A stretch of 64,000 nt of DNA from Hymenobacter crusticola (GTDB lineage Bacteria; Bacteroidota; Bacteroidia; Cytophagales; Hymenobacteraceae). The notes under the pieces are model-generated. The model had not been told where the DNA came from. It did not search any database and saw only the letters and a list, made by a program, of their open reading frames with translations. The DNA lies in assembly GCF_002154225.1 (NCBI RefSeq), contig NZ_MTSE01000016.1:1-64000 (forward strand), read 5' to 3'. Shown piece by piece: positions 53,656 through 61,579 of the stretch; positions within the stretch are counted from its first letter, which is position 1; each line of letters opens with the position of its first letter. A program made the translations under genes and the position numbers.

Positions 53656-54136
53656 CATTGGCTCGTACGTACAAAAGGCCTGCACTGATGTACCTCTACT
53701 TCTATCTATTAGGGCCCTACAGAATCGTTATTTAAGGCAAGGAACACAACTCTAAAATACTTATCAACAACGTTATCCACACGCTGTTGATAAGTATTTT
53801 AGCCTATATACTAATCTTAATAGCACAAGCACAGCATTTATCGCTGTGCTCTTTACAGGCTGACGTAGTAGGTTAGTATGCCCTCAGCGGCTCAGTATTC
53901 GACCTAGCTACTATTCTACCAATACCTAGGTTCCTGCAGGTATCCGTGCCTAGCATGATGCTACTTTGCTGCCACAAGAAGGCAACTTGGAGGGTAGGCT
54001 TTGGCAGAGCTAGGAACAGATGTAGTGGGCAATGCCTGATAATTCAACATCGTTGACAGCTGAAATCAGGTAACTACAGAACGGTGCTCCCGCAGCAAAG
54101 CTGCTTCTTTGCGCTGTTCATTCTTCTGTTCGTCTT
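53656..54136. other. intergenic region with DnaA-box palindrome
   Basis: About 480 bases upstream of the second GH28 gene. It holds the palindrome at 53754-53800 and a small hairpin at 53828-53850 (AGCACAGC / GCTGTGCT). The remainder shows no gene. Confidence 0.5.
53754..53800. promoter_or_regulatory. palindrome with three DnaA-box-like 9-mers at 12-base spacing
   Basis: Perfect 16-base arms (53754-53769 and 53785-53800) flank a 15-base centre. The three 9-mers are TTATCAACA (53761), the exact DnaA consensus TTATCCACA (53773) and TGTTGATAA (53785, reverse of TTATCAACA), each starting 12 bases after the last. AT-rich sequence follows. It could bind DnaA, as an origin part, a DnaA-titration site or an operator; it might instead be a terminator of the DUF4468 gene. 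Confidence 0.55.
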
Positions 54137-55468
54137 ATGAAAGTTCTTGTTGCGCTGCTCCCGCTTGGGCTAGCTGCATTCTCCCTGTCTTTCTCTCCCG
54201 ACGTTGCCCCGCCGAAAGCAGCTGCACCTAAAGAGTACGTCATCACCCAATTTGGAGCGAGCACTGATAGCACGCAGCTGAATACCAAAGCTATTCAGCG
54301 GACCATCGACCAGGCCAACGCCAACGGAGGCGGCACGGTGGTTATTCCGAAAGGGGTATTTCTAAGCGGAGCCTTGTTTTTCAAACCGAATACCCAGCTG
54401 CGGTTGCAGGAAGGCGCTAAGCTTAAAGGCTCCGATCAGATTGCCGACTATCCCTTAGTTCCGTCGCGGATGGAGGGCCAAAAGCTGGATTACTATGCGG
54501 CGCTTGTCAATGCGTACCAGGTGAACGGCTTTCGGGTGACGGGTCCCGGTACCATCGATGGCAACGGGCTGCGGTTCTGGAAAAGCTTCTGGGCGCACCG
54601 CGACTCCATGCAGAAAATCGGCAAGTCGTCTACCAACCTAGAAGTACACCGGCCCCGGCTGCTCTTTATCTGGGACTGCAACAACGTAACCATCGAGAAG
54701 GTAAAGCTGCACAACTCCGGCTTCTGGACCACGCACTTATACCAGTGCAATAATGTGCTGATAGACGGCTGCGATATTCGGTCGCCGTTTCGGCCAGTGA
54801 AGGCGCCGAGCACCGATGCCGTGGATATTGATGTGTGCAAGAAAGTTACTATTCGCAACTGCTATATCTCCGTCAACGATGATGGCATCGTTATGAAAGG
54901 CGGTAAAGGACCCAATGCCCAAAATCTCCCGGAAAACGGTCCGATCGAAGACGTGTTGGTGGAGAATTGCACCTTTGGGGAAGTACACGCCAACCTAACC
55001 TGCGGCAGTGAATGCATCCACGCCAATCGCATCACGATGCGCAACTGCAAAGTAGAAAACGACCGGCCGCTGTTGCTGTTCAAGATGCGCCCCGATACGT
55101 ACCAATTGTACGAGAACATTACCATCGAAAACGTAACTGGGCGCTGCGGCACCCTCGTCACCCTCTCGCCCTGGACGCAGTTCTTCAACATGGCAGGTAG
55201 CACAGAAAAGCCCTTCGGCACGATTCGCAACATTACCCTTTCCAAGATCAAGGTGAAATGCAAGCAGTTCGCGGTCTTGGATGGCAACCCCACTGATAAG
55301 GTGTCGAATATCACATTCAAAAACGTGGAGGCTACGGCCGAAACAGCCACCTTCCCAAACAAGTACGCAGACGTAAAATTTGACCACGTCACCCTCAACG
55401 GGGCGCCCTTGAAGGCATCCCAAGCAGTTCAGAAAGGGGCAGCGGTGACTCCCTTAAAACCCGACTAA
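54137..55468 (+). CDS. GH28 family glycoside hydrolase (polygalacturonase-like)
   Basis: 443 residues with signal peptide (LLPLGLAAFSLSFS). Beta-helix with GH28 acids in DAVDID (227-232) and VNDDGIVMKGGKG (Asp248, Asp249). The later GHG/GS-type motif reads CGSECIHAN. It lacks the Tat/lipobox start of the first GH28 gene and its C-terminus differs, so the substrate may be rhamnogalacturonan or a modified galacturonan. It is monocistronic, 40 kb from the pectin locus. Confidence 0.88.
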   Translation: MKVLVALLPLGLAAFSLSFSPDVAPPKAAAPKEYVITQFGASTDSTQLNTKAIQRTIDQANANGGGTVVIPKGVFLSGALFFKPNTQLRLQEGAKLKGSDQIADYPLVPSRMEGQKLDYYAALVNAYQVNGFRVTGPGTIDGNGLRFWKSFWAHRDSMQKIGKSSTNLEVHRPRLLFIWDCNNVTIEKVKLHNSGFWTTHLYQCNNVLIDGCDIRSPFRPVKAPSTDAVDIDVCKKVTIRNCYISVNDDGIVMKGGKGPNAQNLPENGPIEDVLVENCTFGEVHANLTCGSECIHANRITMRNCKVENDRPLLLFKMRPDTYQLYENITIENVTGRCGTLVTLSPWTQFFNMAGSTEKPFGTIRNITLSKIKVKCKQFAVLDGNPTDKVSNITFKNVEATAETATFPNKYADVKFDHVTLNGAPLKASQAVQKGAAVTPLKPD

Positions 55469-55629
55469 AGGATCAGCGCCAAGCCAATTAGGCACGTTAG
55501 CTAGGTAGCTGCTACACGGCAAAGCCTAGGTCATACTGCTTACTCGCCGCACTCAAAACTTCTTTTCTAAGCAGTAAACAAGACGGAACCGTTCACAGCC
55601 TTACCCCCACTGGTACCCCAGAAAAAAAG

Positions 55630-55662
55630 AAAACCCCGCTCCTGATTCAGGAGCGGGGTTTT
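55630..55662 (-). terminator. intrinsic terminator of tmRNA
   Basis: On the minus strand: perfect stem AAAACCCCGCTCCTG / CAGGAGCGGGGTTTT around AAT, then C and a run of seven T. It starts just 3 bases after the tmRNA 3' end. Confidence 0.95.
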
Positions 55663-55665
55663 CTG

Positions 55666-56034
55666 TGGAGCTGCAGGGATTCGAACCCTGGTCCAGACAA
55701 GGAAGCCGTCGAGCTTTCTACGTGTGTATCTATGCTTGAATTTTCGTGGCAACCCGGGCGCACATCAGGCCTATAGGTTACCCTTATCTGCTTGAGTTTC
55801 GCCTTGATGTCGCAGTGCCACCAAGACTATCCCCTTACTTACGACGCCCCGTACTCACCCGTGAAAGGGAAGACGGATGCGGGACGATGGCATTACTTAG
55901 TACCTAGACTAAGCAGCCATGGCGTAGCTATACTCGCCATTTATTGTTTGGGCGATTTTTTCACAGGAGAGCTTCGTCCAACTCCTGACACGCTTACTCG
56001 CGACCTGCACAAGCTGTCAATTCCGGTCAGCCCC
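55666..56034 (-). ncRNA. ssrA: tmRNA (transfer-messenger RNA)
   Basis: Minus strand. The 5' end GGGGCTGACCGG and the 3' end with GGGTTCGAATCCCTGCAGCTCC plus A form the tRNA-like acceptor and T-arm; CCA is not encoded. The tag frame lies at 55909-55938 and reads GEYSYAMAA followed by TAG, with GGC as the resume codon; tags of Bacteroidota end similarly in YALAA or YAMAA. Length about 369 nt is normal for one-piece tmRNA. It rescues stalled ribosomes with SmpB (not in this window). The gene is divergent from dnaX. Confidence 0.95.
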
Positions 56035-56073
56035 AAATTTGAAAGAACGGTTCCCGCCACAAGTAGCGGGGTG

Positions 56074-56081
56074 CAAATGTA
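56074..56081 (-). promoter_or_regulatory. candidate ssrA promoter -7 element
   Basis: The minus strand reads TACATTTG, an exact TAnnTTTG, 40 bases before the mature tmRNA 5' end. A short leader removed by RNase P would fit. No TTG at -33 was identified. Confidence 0.5.
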
Positions 56082-56148
56082 CGCATTCAGGAGTAGAAAC
56101 GTTACGCTGGCTTAATTTTGTTCCCTTCCAAAGCCCGCCTTTTTGGGG

Positions 56149-56156
56149 TATCTTTG
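56149..56156 (+). promoter_or_regulatory. candidate dnaX promoter -7 element
   Basis: TATCTTTG, an exact TAnnTTTG, 11 bases before the dnaX ATG, so the leader would be very short. No matching TTG at -33. Confidence 0.5.
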
Positions 56157-56167
56157 TAGGAAGAACT

Positions 56168-58240
56168 ATGGAGAATTTCGTCGTTTCGGCCCGTAAGTAT
56201 CGTCCCGCCACCTTCCGTAGCGTGGTTGGGCAGCAGCACGTGACTACCACGTTGCAGAACGCTATTGTCAGTCATCACCTAGCCCAAGCTTTCCTCTTTT
56301 GTGGTCCGCGCGGTGTGGGCAAAACTACCTGCGCGCGTATTCTGGCCAAGACCATCAACTGCACCAACCTCACGCCAGAAGCCGAGGCGTGCAACGAGTG
56401 TGAGTCGTGCCGGGCGTTCAATCAGAACGCCTCCTTCAACGTGCACGAGCTGGATGCGGCTTCCAATAACTCAGTCGAAGATATCCGCTCCTTAGTGGAG
56501 CAGGTGCGCTACGCCCCGCAGGCAGGCCGCTACAAGATCTACATCATCGACGAGGTGCACATGCTCTCCAACGCGGCCTTCAACGCCTTCTTGAAGACCC
56601 TGGAAGAGCCGCCGAGCTACGCCATTTTCATCCTGGCTACCACTGAGCGCCACAAGATCATCCCCACGATTTTGTCGCGCTGCCAGATCTTCGATTTCAA
56701 TCGCATCCGCGTCGAGGACATTCGCAAGCACTTGCGCTACGTAGCAACGCAAGAGCACATTGCCGCCGAAGACGATGCTCTGCACCTGCTCGCTCAGAAA
56801 GCCGATGGCGGTCTGCGCGATGCTCTGTCCATGTTCGACCAGATGGTGACCTTCTCGGGTCATAATCTGACCTACAAGGATGTGGTGCAGAACCTGCACG
56901 TGCTCGACTACGAGTACTACTTCCGCCTGGTAGACGCGCTGCTCACGGAAAACCTTTCGGCGGCCCTGCTGCTGCTGGATGAGGTGATGCAGAACGGCTT
57001 CGACCTCCACAACTTCGTGGTGGGTGCAGCTGAGCATCTGCGCGGCCTGCTCGTGTGCAAAGACACCGTGACGGTGCAGCTGCTGGAAGTGTCGGAAGGC
57101 ATACGAGCGCGCTACGTGCAACAGGCCCAGGCTTCTCCCCTAGCCTTCCTGCTCTCGGCCCTGAACCTGGTGAGCCAGTGCGACCGGGAGTTTAAGCAAG
57201 CCAAAAACCAGCGCCTCCACGTGGAGCTTACGCTGATGAAGCTAGCTTACCTCAATGGCGCCGTGCAGTTTGCCCGCGACCTAGGTACCAGCAACGGCCA
57301 CGCCACTAACGGCGAGGCTAAAAAAAAAACTAGCGTAGAAACGGGTGCGCCCGTTGCAAGTGCACCTGCTCCAGTACCTAGCGTCCCGGTGGTTGGTGCT
57401 GCACCCGCAGTCGAGTCGGCTCCGAGGGTAGCACCACCAGTGGCGGCCCCGGCTCCACGGCCGATGGCTCCGCCCCAACCTGTTGCGCCTAGGCCGGTGG
57501 CAACTGTTTCCGCTCCTGCCGCGCCGGAGGAAAGCGTGCCGGTGGAGAGCGGCGTGGAAGAGCTGCACGAAACGCCCAGTATCGAAGACGAAGAGGCCGA
57601 TATTCCAACGGTTCACCACCAAGTCGTCGATACGAGCCCGCACGTCGATATTGGCGCGCCGAGCGTAGCCGGCCACGAACCGACCACCACGCGGTTGCCC
57701 CCGCCCCCGCCGGGTATGCAGAAGCCACTGCCTACCACGGCCAAGCTGCCAGGCCTAGCTTCCAAGATTCCGAGCCTGAAGGATTTGAAAGCGCAGGTGA
57801 CGCAGCAGATGAGCGCGGCCAAGGCCACGCCCGTAGCCGACGATGAGCCGAGCGGCCCCGTAACGGGCTTGCCGGTCATCGATGAAGAAGTCCTTCAGAA
57901 AGCTTGGAACGATATCAAGGAGGACCGACGTGCCCAGGACCGCATGAGCGAATACATCGTGCTGAACCGGCCCGTGACGGTGGATGATCAGCACGTCATT
58001 CGCTTGGCCGTAGACAACCCCATCCAAATCGATCAGTTCAACGCCTTCCGCAGCGAGTTTCTGACCGAGCTGCGCCAGCGCACGGGCTACCCACGCCTGA
58101 ACGTGCATCCGGTGCTCATGGAGCAGGCGCCAACGGCCCGCAAGCTCTACACCTCGGCGGATAAGTTTGAGTACCTAGCCGATAAGTTTCCCATCCTGTT
58201 GGATATGAAACAGAAGCTAGGTCTGGACACGGACTTTTAA
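56168..58240 (+). CDS. dnaX: DNA polymerase III subunit tau (and probably gamma)
   Basis: 690 residues from the ATG at 56168 (MENFVVSARKYRPATFRSVV); the longer open frame upstream overlaps the promoter and lacks family similarity. Clamp-loader ATPase: Walker A GPRGVGKTTC (46-55), the zinc-binding cysteines 65, 75, 78, 81, Walker B IIDE near 127 with HML, and the SRC motif (LSRCQIFDF). Domain III ends near 380. A proline-rich linker (about 400-580) and a C-terminal domain with KAWNDIKEDRR follow. The A10 run at 57320-57329 (codons 385-388) permits frame slippage to a short gamma form. Divergent from ssrA. Confidence 0.95.
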   Translation: MENFVVSARKYRPATFRSVVGQQHVTTTLQNAIVSHHLAQAFLFCGPRGVGKTTCARILAKTINCTNLTPEAEACNECESCRAFNQNASFNVHELDAASNNSVEDIRSLVEQVRYAPQAGRYKIYIIDEVHMLSNAAFNAFLKTLEEPPSYAIFILATTERHKIIPTILSRCQIFDFNRIRVEDIRKHLRYVATQEHIAAEDDALHLLAQKADGGLRDALSMFDQMVTFSGHNLTYKDVVQNLHVLDYEYYFRLVDALLTENLSAALLLLDEVMQNGFDLHNFVVGAAEHLRGLLVCKDTVTVQLLEVSEGIRARYVQQAQASPLAFLLSALNLVSQCDREFKQAKNQRLHVELTLMKLAYLNGAVQFARDLGTSNGHATNGEAKKKTSVETGAPVASAPAPVPSVPVVGAAPAVESAPRVAPPVAAPAPRPMAPPQPVAPRPVATVSAPAAPEESVPVESGVEELHETPSIEDEEADIPTVHHQVVDTSPHVDIGAPSVAGHEPTTTRLPPPPPGMQKPLPTTAKLPGLASKIPSLKDLKAQVTQQMSAAKATPVADDEPSGPVTGLPVIDEEVLQKAWNDIKEDRRAQDRMSEYIVLNRPVTVDDQHVIRLAVDNPIQIDQFNAFRSEFLTELRQRTGYPRLNVHPVLMEQAPTARKLYTSADKFEYLADKFPILLDMKQKLGLDTDF
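57320..57355 (+). promoter_or_regulatory. candidate slippery site with downstream hairpin in dnaX
   Basis: Ten consecutive A (57320-57329) lie at codons 385-388, right after domain III. Shift by -1 (or an extra A in the RNA) gives AAC-TAG, stopping at once; shift by +1 gives CTA-GCG-TAG, stopping after two codons. A perfect 6-base hairpin AACGGG / CCCGTT with loop TGCG (57340-57355) begins 10 bases after the run. This is the layout of known dnaX slippage signals. Confidence 0.7.
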
Positions 58241-58253
58241 GAAAAGAGTGCCT

Positions 58254-58310
58254 GAGCGGCTGAGTGCCTGAGTGATGTTGGACAACGTTCACTCAGGCAC
58301 TCAGCCGCTC
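58254..58310 (+). terminator. long perfect hairpin after dnaX (terminator or repeat)
   Basis: Perfect 21-base stem (58254-58274 / 58290-58310) that starts GAGCGGCTGAGTGCCTGAG, followed by TTTGC. The CTGAGTGCCTGAGTG-type internal duplication looks like a dispersed repeat used as terminator. Confidence 0.7.
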
Positions 58311-58350
58311 TTTGCTTAGCCTCAGCTTTTAATTCCAAGGCCTACCCAGT

Positions 58351-58358
58351 ATCTTTGA
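58351..58358 (+). promoter_or_regulatory. candidate promoter -7 element of the M16 peptidase gene
   Basis: TATCTTTG, an exact TAnnTTTG, 39 bases before the GTG start. The TTTT at 58328 is the nearest to a -33 element. Confidence 0.45.
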
Positions 58359-58397
58359 TTTCTTATTGCCCTGCCCTATTTCTGCTCCGGAACTTCC

Positions 58398-61376
58398 GTG
58401 AAAAAACCCTTTCGACTTCTCTTTCCAGCCCTTGCGGCGCTTGGGTTGACCACCCAATGCCAGACCAGCAAACCAGCTGCTCCCACCACCTCGACAGCGC
58501 CAACGGCCGCCTCGCAGGCGCCGGTTCTGAAAGCGAAGGAATACAAATACGAAACCGTTGCCAGCGACCCGCTCAAGGCGCGCATCTACACCCTCGACAA
58601 CGGGCTGACGGTTTACCTCTCCGACTACGAAGACGCTCCACGCATCCAGACGTATCTGGCCGTGCGTGCCGGCTCCAAAAACGACCCTAGCACAGCCACG
58701 GGCCTAGCGCACTACCTGGAGCACATGGTGTTCAAGGGCACCTCAAAGCTAGGTACCCAAAACTGGCAGGCCGAAAAGCCGGAGCTTGATAAGATTGAAG
58801 CACTCTACGAACAATACCGCGCCCAAACCGACCCGGCCGTTCGCAAGAAGCTGTATCACCAGATTGACTCCGTTTCGAGCGTGGCGGCCAAGTACGCCGT
58901 GGCCAACGAGTACGATAAGGTGATGGGCGCCATCGGGGCGAAAGGCTCCAACGCCTATACCTCGGTGGAACAGACAGTATATCAGGAAGATATTCCGTCG
59001 AACCAAATTGAGAAGTGGGCTGCTATCCAGAGTGAGCGGATGCGCGAGATGGTGCCGCGCCTCTTCCACACCGAGCTAGAAGCCGTGTACGAGGAAAAGA
59101 ACCGGGGCCTCGACAACGACTTTTCGAAGGAATACGAAGCCTTGAATGCTAGCCTCTACCGCAAGCACCAGTACGGCACCCAAACCACCATCGGCACGAT
59201 TCAGCACTTACAGAATCCGTCGATTACGGAGATTAAGAACTACTTCGGCAAGTACTACGTGCCCAACAACGTGGCGCTTTGCCTGAGCGGCGACCTGGAC
59301 TACGACCAGACCATCCGCATCATCGACAAGTACTTCGGGCAGTTGCCAAACAAGCCGGTACCTAGCTTCACCGTCGCGAAGGAAGAGCCGATTACGGCGC
59401 CCATCGTGAAGGAAGTGGTGGGACCTAGCTCCGAAAACGTGATGATCGGCTTCCGCTTCCCCGGCACGGCTTCGAAGGATGCCAACGTGCTGCGTATGAT
59501 CGACAAGATCTTGACGAACGGGCAAGCCGGCCTCATCGACTTGAACCTGAACCAGAAGCAGCTCGTGTTGCAGGCGGCCTCGTTCACGGACCTTAACAAC
59601 GACTACTCGTCGCATATTCTGTACGCTACGCCGCGCCAGGGCCAAAAGCTGGAAGCCGTGCGTGACTTGCTGCTCGCCCAGCTCGACCAGGTGAAGAAGG
59701 GCAACTTCCCCGATTGGCTTATTCCGGCCATCATCAACAACGAGCAGCTGCAACGCACCAAGAGCTACGAGAGCAACGAGGCTCGCGCGGGTGCTTTCGT
59801 GTCGGCGTTCATTGCCCGCGAAGATTGGAAGGATTACCTGAAGCAAATCGACGACTTCTCGGAAATCAAGAAGGCAGATGTGCTGCGCGTGGCCAACGAG
59901 TACTACGGCAACAACTACGCCCTCGTGTACAAGCGCACGGGCAAGGACACCAGCACGCCTAAGGTGATTAAGCCGGCTATTACGCCCGTACCGGTGAACC
60001 GCGAAGTGGCGTCGACATTCTACAAGGAAGTAACCGCGTTGCCCACGCCGCCGCTGGAGCCCGTGTTTCTGGATTACAAAAAGGATATTCAGGAGCTAGC
60101 TCTCAAGCCGGGTCTGCCGGTGTTCTACACCAAGAACACCGAAAACAACCTGTTCAACCTGTTCTATGTGCTGGACATTGGCACGAACAACGACCCCAAG
60201 CTAGGTTTGGCCGCCGACTACCTGCAATACCTAGGCACCGACAAATACACGGCCGCTCAGCTTCAGCAGGAGTTCTACAAGCTAGGTTGCTCTTTCGGCG
60301 TATCGAGCGGCCAAGACCGCGTGTTCGTGAGCCTCAGCGGCCTCGACAGCAACTTTGAGCCGGCCTTGCAGCTGTTTGAAACGTTGCTAGCTAGCCCCAA
60401 ACCCGACGCACAGGCGCTGAGCGCCATGGTGGCGGGTGTGCTGAAGTCGCGCCAGGATGCCAAGCTCAACAAGCAGGTAATTTTGAGCCAGGCGATGGTG
60501 AACTACGCCAAGTACGGCCAAAAAAACCCGTTCACGAGCCAACTTTCCGAGAAAGAGCTAAAGGCCCTGAAGCCTGCTGACCTCACGGCGCTGACCAAGA
60601 AGCTGACCAGCTACCAGCACCGCATTCTGTACTATGGTCCGCGCCAGACGGATGGCTTACTAACGGTGCTTAACACCGGTCACCGTATCCCGGCTAAGCT
60701 CACCCCTACCCCGCCGCAGAAAGACTTTGCCGAGCAGCCCATGAAGGACCGCAAGGTGTATTGGGTAGACTACAATATGGTGCAGGCCGAAATCCTGTTC
60801 CTGACCAAAGGCGACGTGTACGACAAGAGCTTGGTGCCAACGGTGAGCCTCTACAATGAGTACTTCGGGGGCGGCATGGGTAGCATCGTGTTTCAGGAGT
60901 TGCGTGAAAGCAAGGCCCTAGCTTACTCGGCTACGTCGCGCTACGCAAACGCCGACAAGCAAGGCCGCTCCAACTACCTACTCTCCTACATCGGAACGCA
61001 GAACGACAAGTTGCCCGAGGCCATGGCCGGCATGGAAGCCTTGCTCACGGATATGCCGATGGCCGAAGCCAACCTGCAAATCGCTAAAAATGCTATCCGC
61101 AACAGCATTGCCACGGAGCGCATCACCAAGTCGGACGTGCTGTTCAGCTACGAGCGCGCCAAGCGCCTCGGGCTCGACTACGATGTGCGCCGCGACGTGT
61201 ACGAAAAGACTCAAAACATGAGCTTCGACGACCTAAAGAAGTTTCAGCAAGCTAAAGTGAAGGGCCAAAGCCAAACCATTTTGGTCATTGGCTCGAAGGA
61301 TCGTTTAAACTTTAAAGAGCTGGCCAAGTATGGTCAGGTACAACAACTTACCCTAAAAGAGATTTTTGGGTATTAA
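58398..61376 (+). CDS. M16 family zinc peptidase (pitrilysin/insulinase type), lipoprotein
   Basis: 992 residues, GTG start. Signal with lipobox ending Cys21 (GLTTQC). The inverted zinc motif HYLEH is at 105-109, and the third ligand Glu lies in ELEAVYEEKNRG, as in M16. Two M16-C-type halves follow in the rest of the chain, the second without the zinc motif, which is normal for a full-length one-chain M16 enzyme. It degrades peptides in the periplasm, lipid-anchored. Single gene with its own promoter candidate. Domain layout matches other Bacteroidota members. Confidence 0.92.
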   Translation: MKKPFRLLFPALAALGLTTQCQTSKPAAPTTSTAPTAASQAPVLKAKEYKYETVASDPLKARIYTLDNGLTVYLSDYEDAPRIQTYLAVRAGSKNDPSTATGLAHYLEHMVFKGTSKLGTQNWQAEKPELDKIEALYEQYRAQTDPAVRKKLYHQIDSVSSVAAKYAVANEYDKVMGAIGAKGSNAYTSVEQTVYQEDIPSNQIEKWAAIQSERMREMVPRLFHTELEAVYEEKNRGLDNDFSKEYEALNASLYRKHQYGTQTTIGTIQHLQNPSITEIKNYFGKYYVPNNVALCLSGDLDYDQTIRIIDKYFGQLPNKPVPSFTVAKEEPITAPIVKEVVGPSSENVMIGFRFPGTASKDANVLRMIDKILTNGQAGLIDLNLNQKQLVLQAASFTDLNNDYSSHILYATPRQGQKLEAVRDLLLAQLDQVKKGNFPDWLIPAIINNEQLQRTKSYESNEARAGAFVSAFIAREDWKDYLKQIDDFSEIKKADVLRVANEYYGNNYALVYKRTGKDTSTPKVIKPAITPVPVNREVASTFYKEVTALPTPPLEPVFLDYKKDIQELALKPGLPVFYTKNTENNLFNLFYVLDIGTNNDPKLGLAADYLQYLGTDKYTAAQLQQEFYKLGCSFGVSSGQDRVFVSLSGLDSNFEPALQLFETLLASPKPDAQALSAMVAGVLKSRQDAKLNKQVILSQAMVNYAKYGQKNPFTSQLSEKELKALKPADLTALTKKLTSYQHRILYYGPRQTDGLLTVLNTGHRIPAKLTPTPPQKDFAEQPMKDRKVYWVDYNMVQAEILFLTKGDVYDKSLVPTVSLYNEYFGGGMGSIVFQELRESKALAYSATSRYANADKQGRSNYLLSYIGTQNDKLPEAMAGMEALLTDMPMAEANLQIAKNAIRNSIATERITKSDVLFSYERAKRLGLDYDVRRDVYEKTQNMSFDDLKKFQQAKVKGQSQTILVIGSKDRLNFKELAKYGQVQQLTLKEIFGY

Positions 61377-61427
61377 CCTTAGTCCCCAGCCTCCCACAAA
61401 AAAGGACACTAGAGCTAGAAACGAAGC

Positions 61428-61459
61428 TAGCTCCCCTCCTTAAAAAAGGAGGGGAGCTA
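61428..61459. other. long hairpin between M16 peptidase and icd
   Basis: Perfect stem TAGCTCCCCTCCTT / AAGGAGGGGAGCTA around AAAA. It has A residues rather than T after it on the plus strand, so termination is doubtful; a repeat remnant is another explanation. Confidence 0.55.
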
Positions 61460-61579
61460 AAAAATTAGATACTAGTTTCTCTCTTGTTTGAGGAGGAGGC
61501 TTGGGAATGAGGACTCACAGAAAACTTATTCATCACTCTATTAATACCGTCACCTAATACCTGACGCGACCTTTTTAAA

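Noticed and set aside
53754..53800. Possible dif/XerCD site
   Set aside because: The arms do not resemble XerC/XerD half-sites, and the central 9-mer is an exact DnaA box.
55666..55700. tRNA gene suggested by GGTTCGAATCC
   Set aside because: It is the T-arm of tmRNA: there is no anticodon arm nearby and the 5' end and tag frame are found 370 bases away. No other tRNA-like T-arm was noticed.
55792..56115. Open reading frame of 107 codons on the plus strand
   Set aside because: It lies antisense over the tmRNA and has no coding features.
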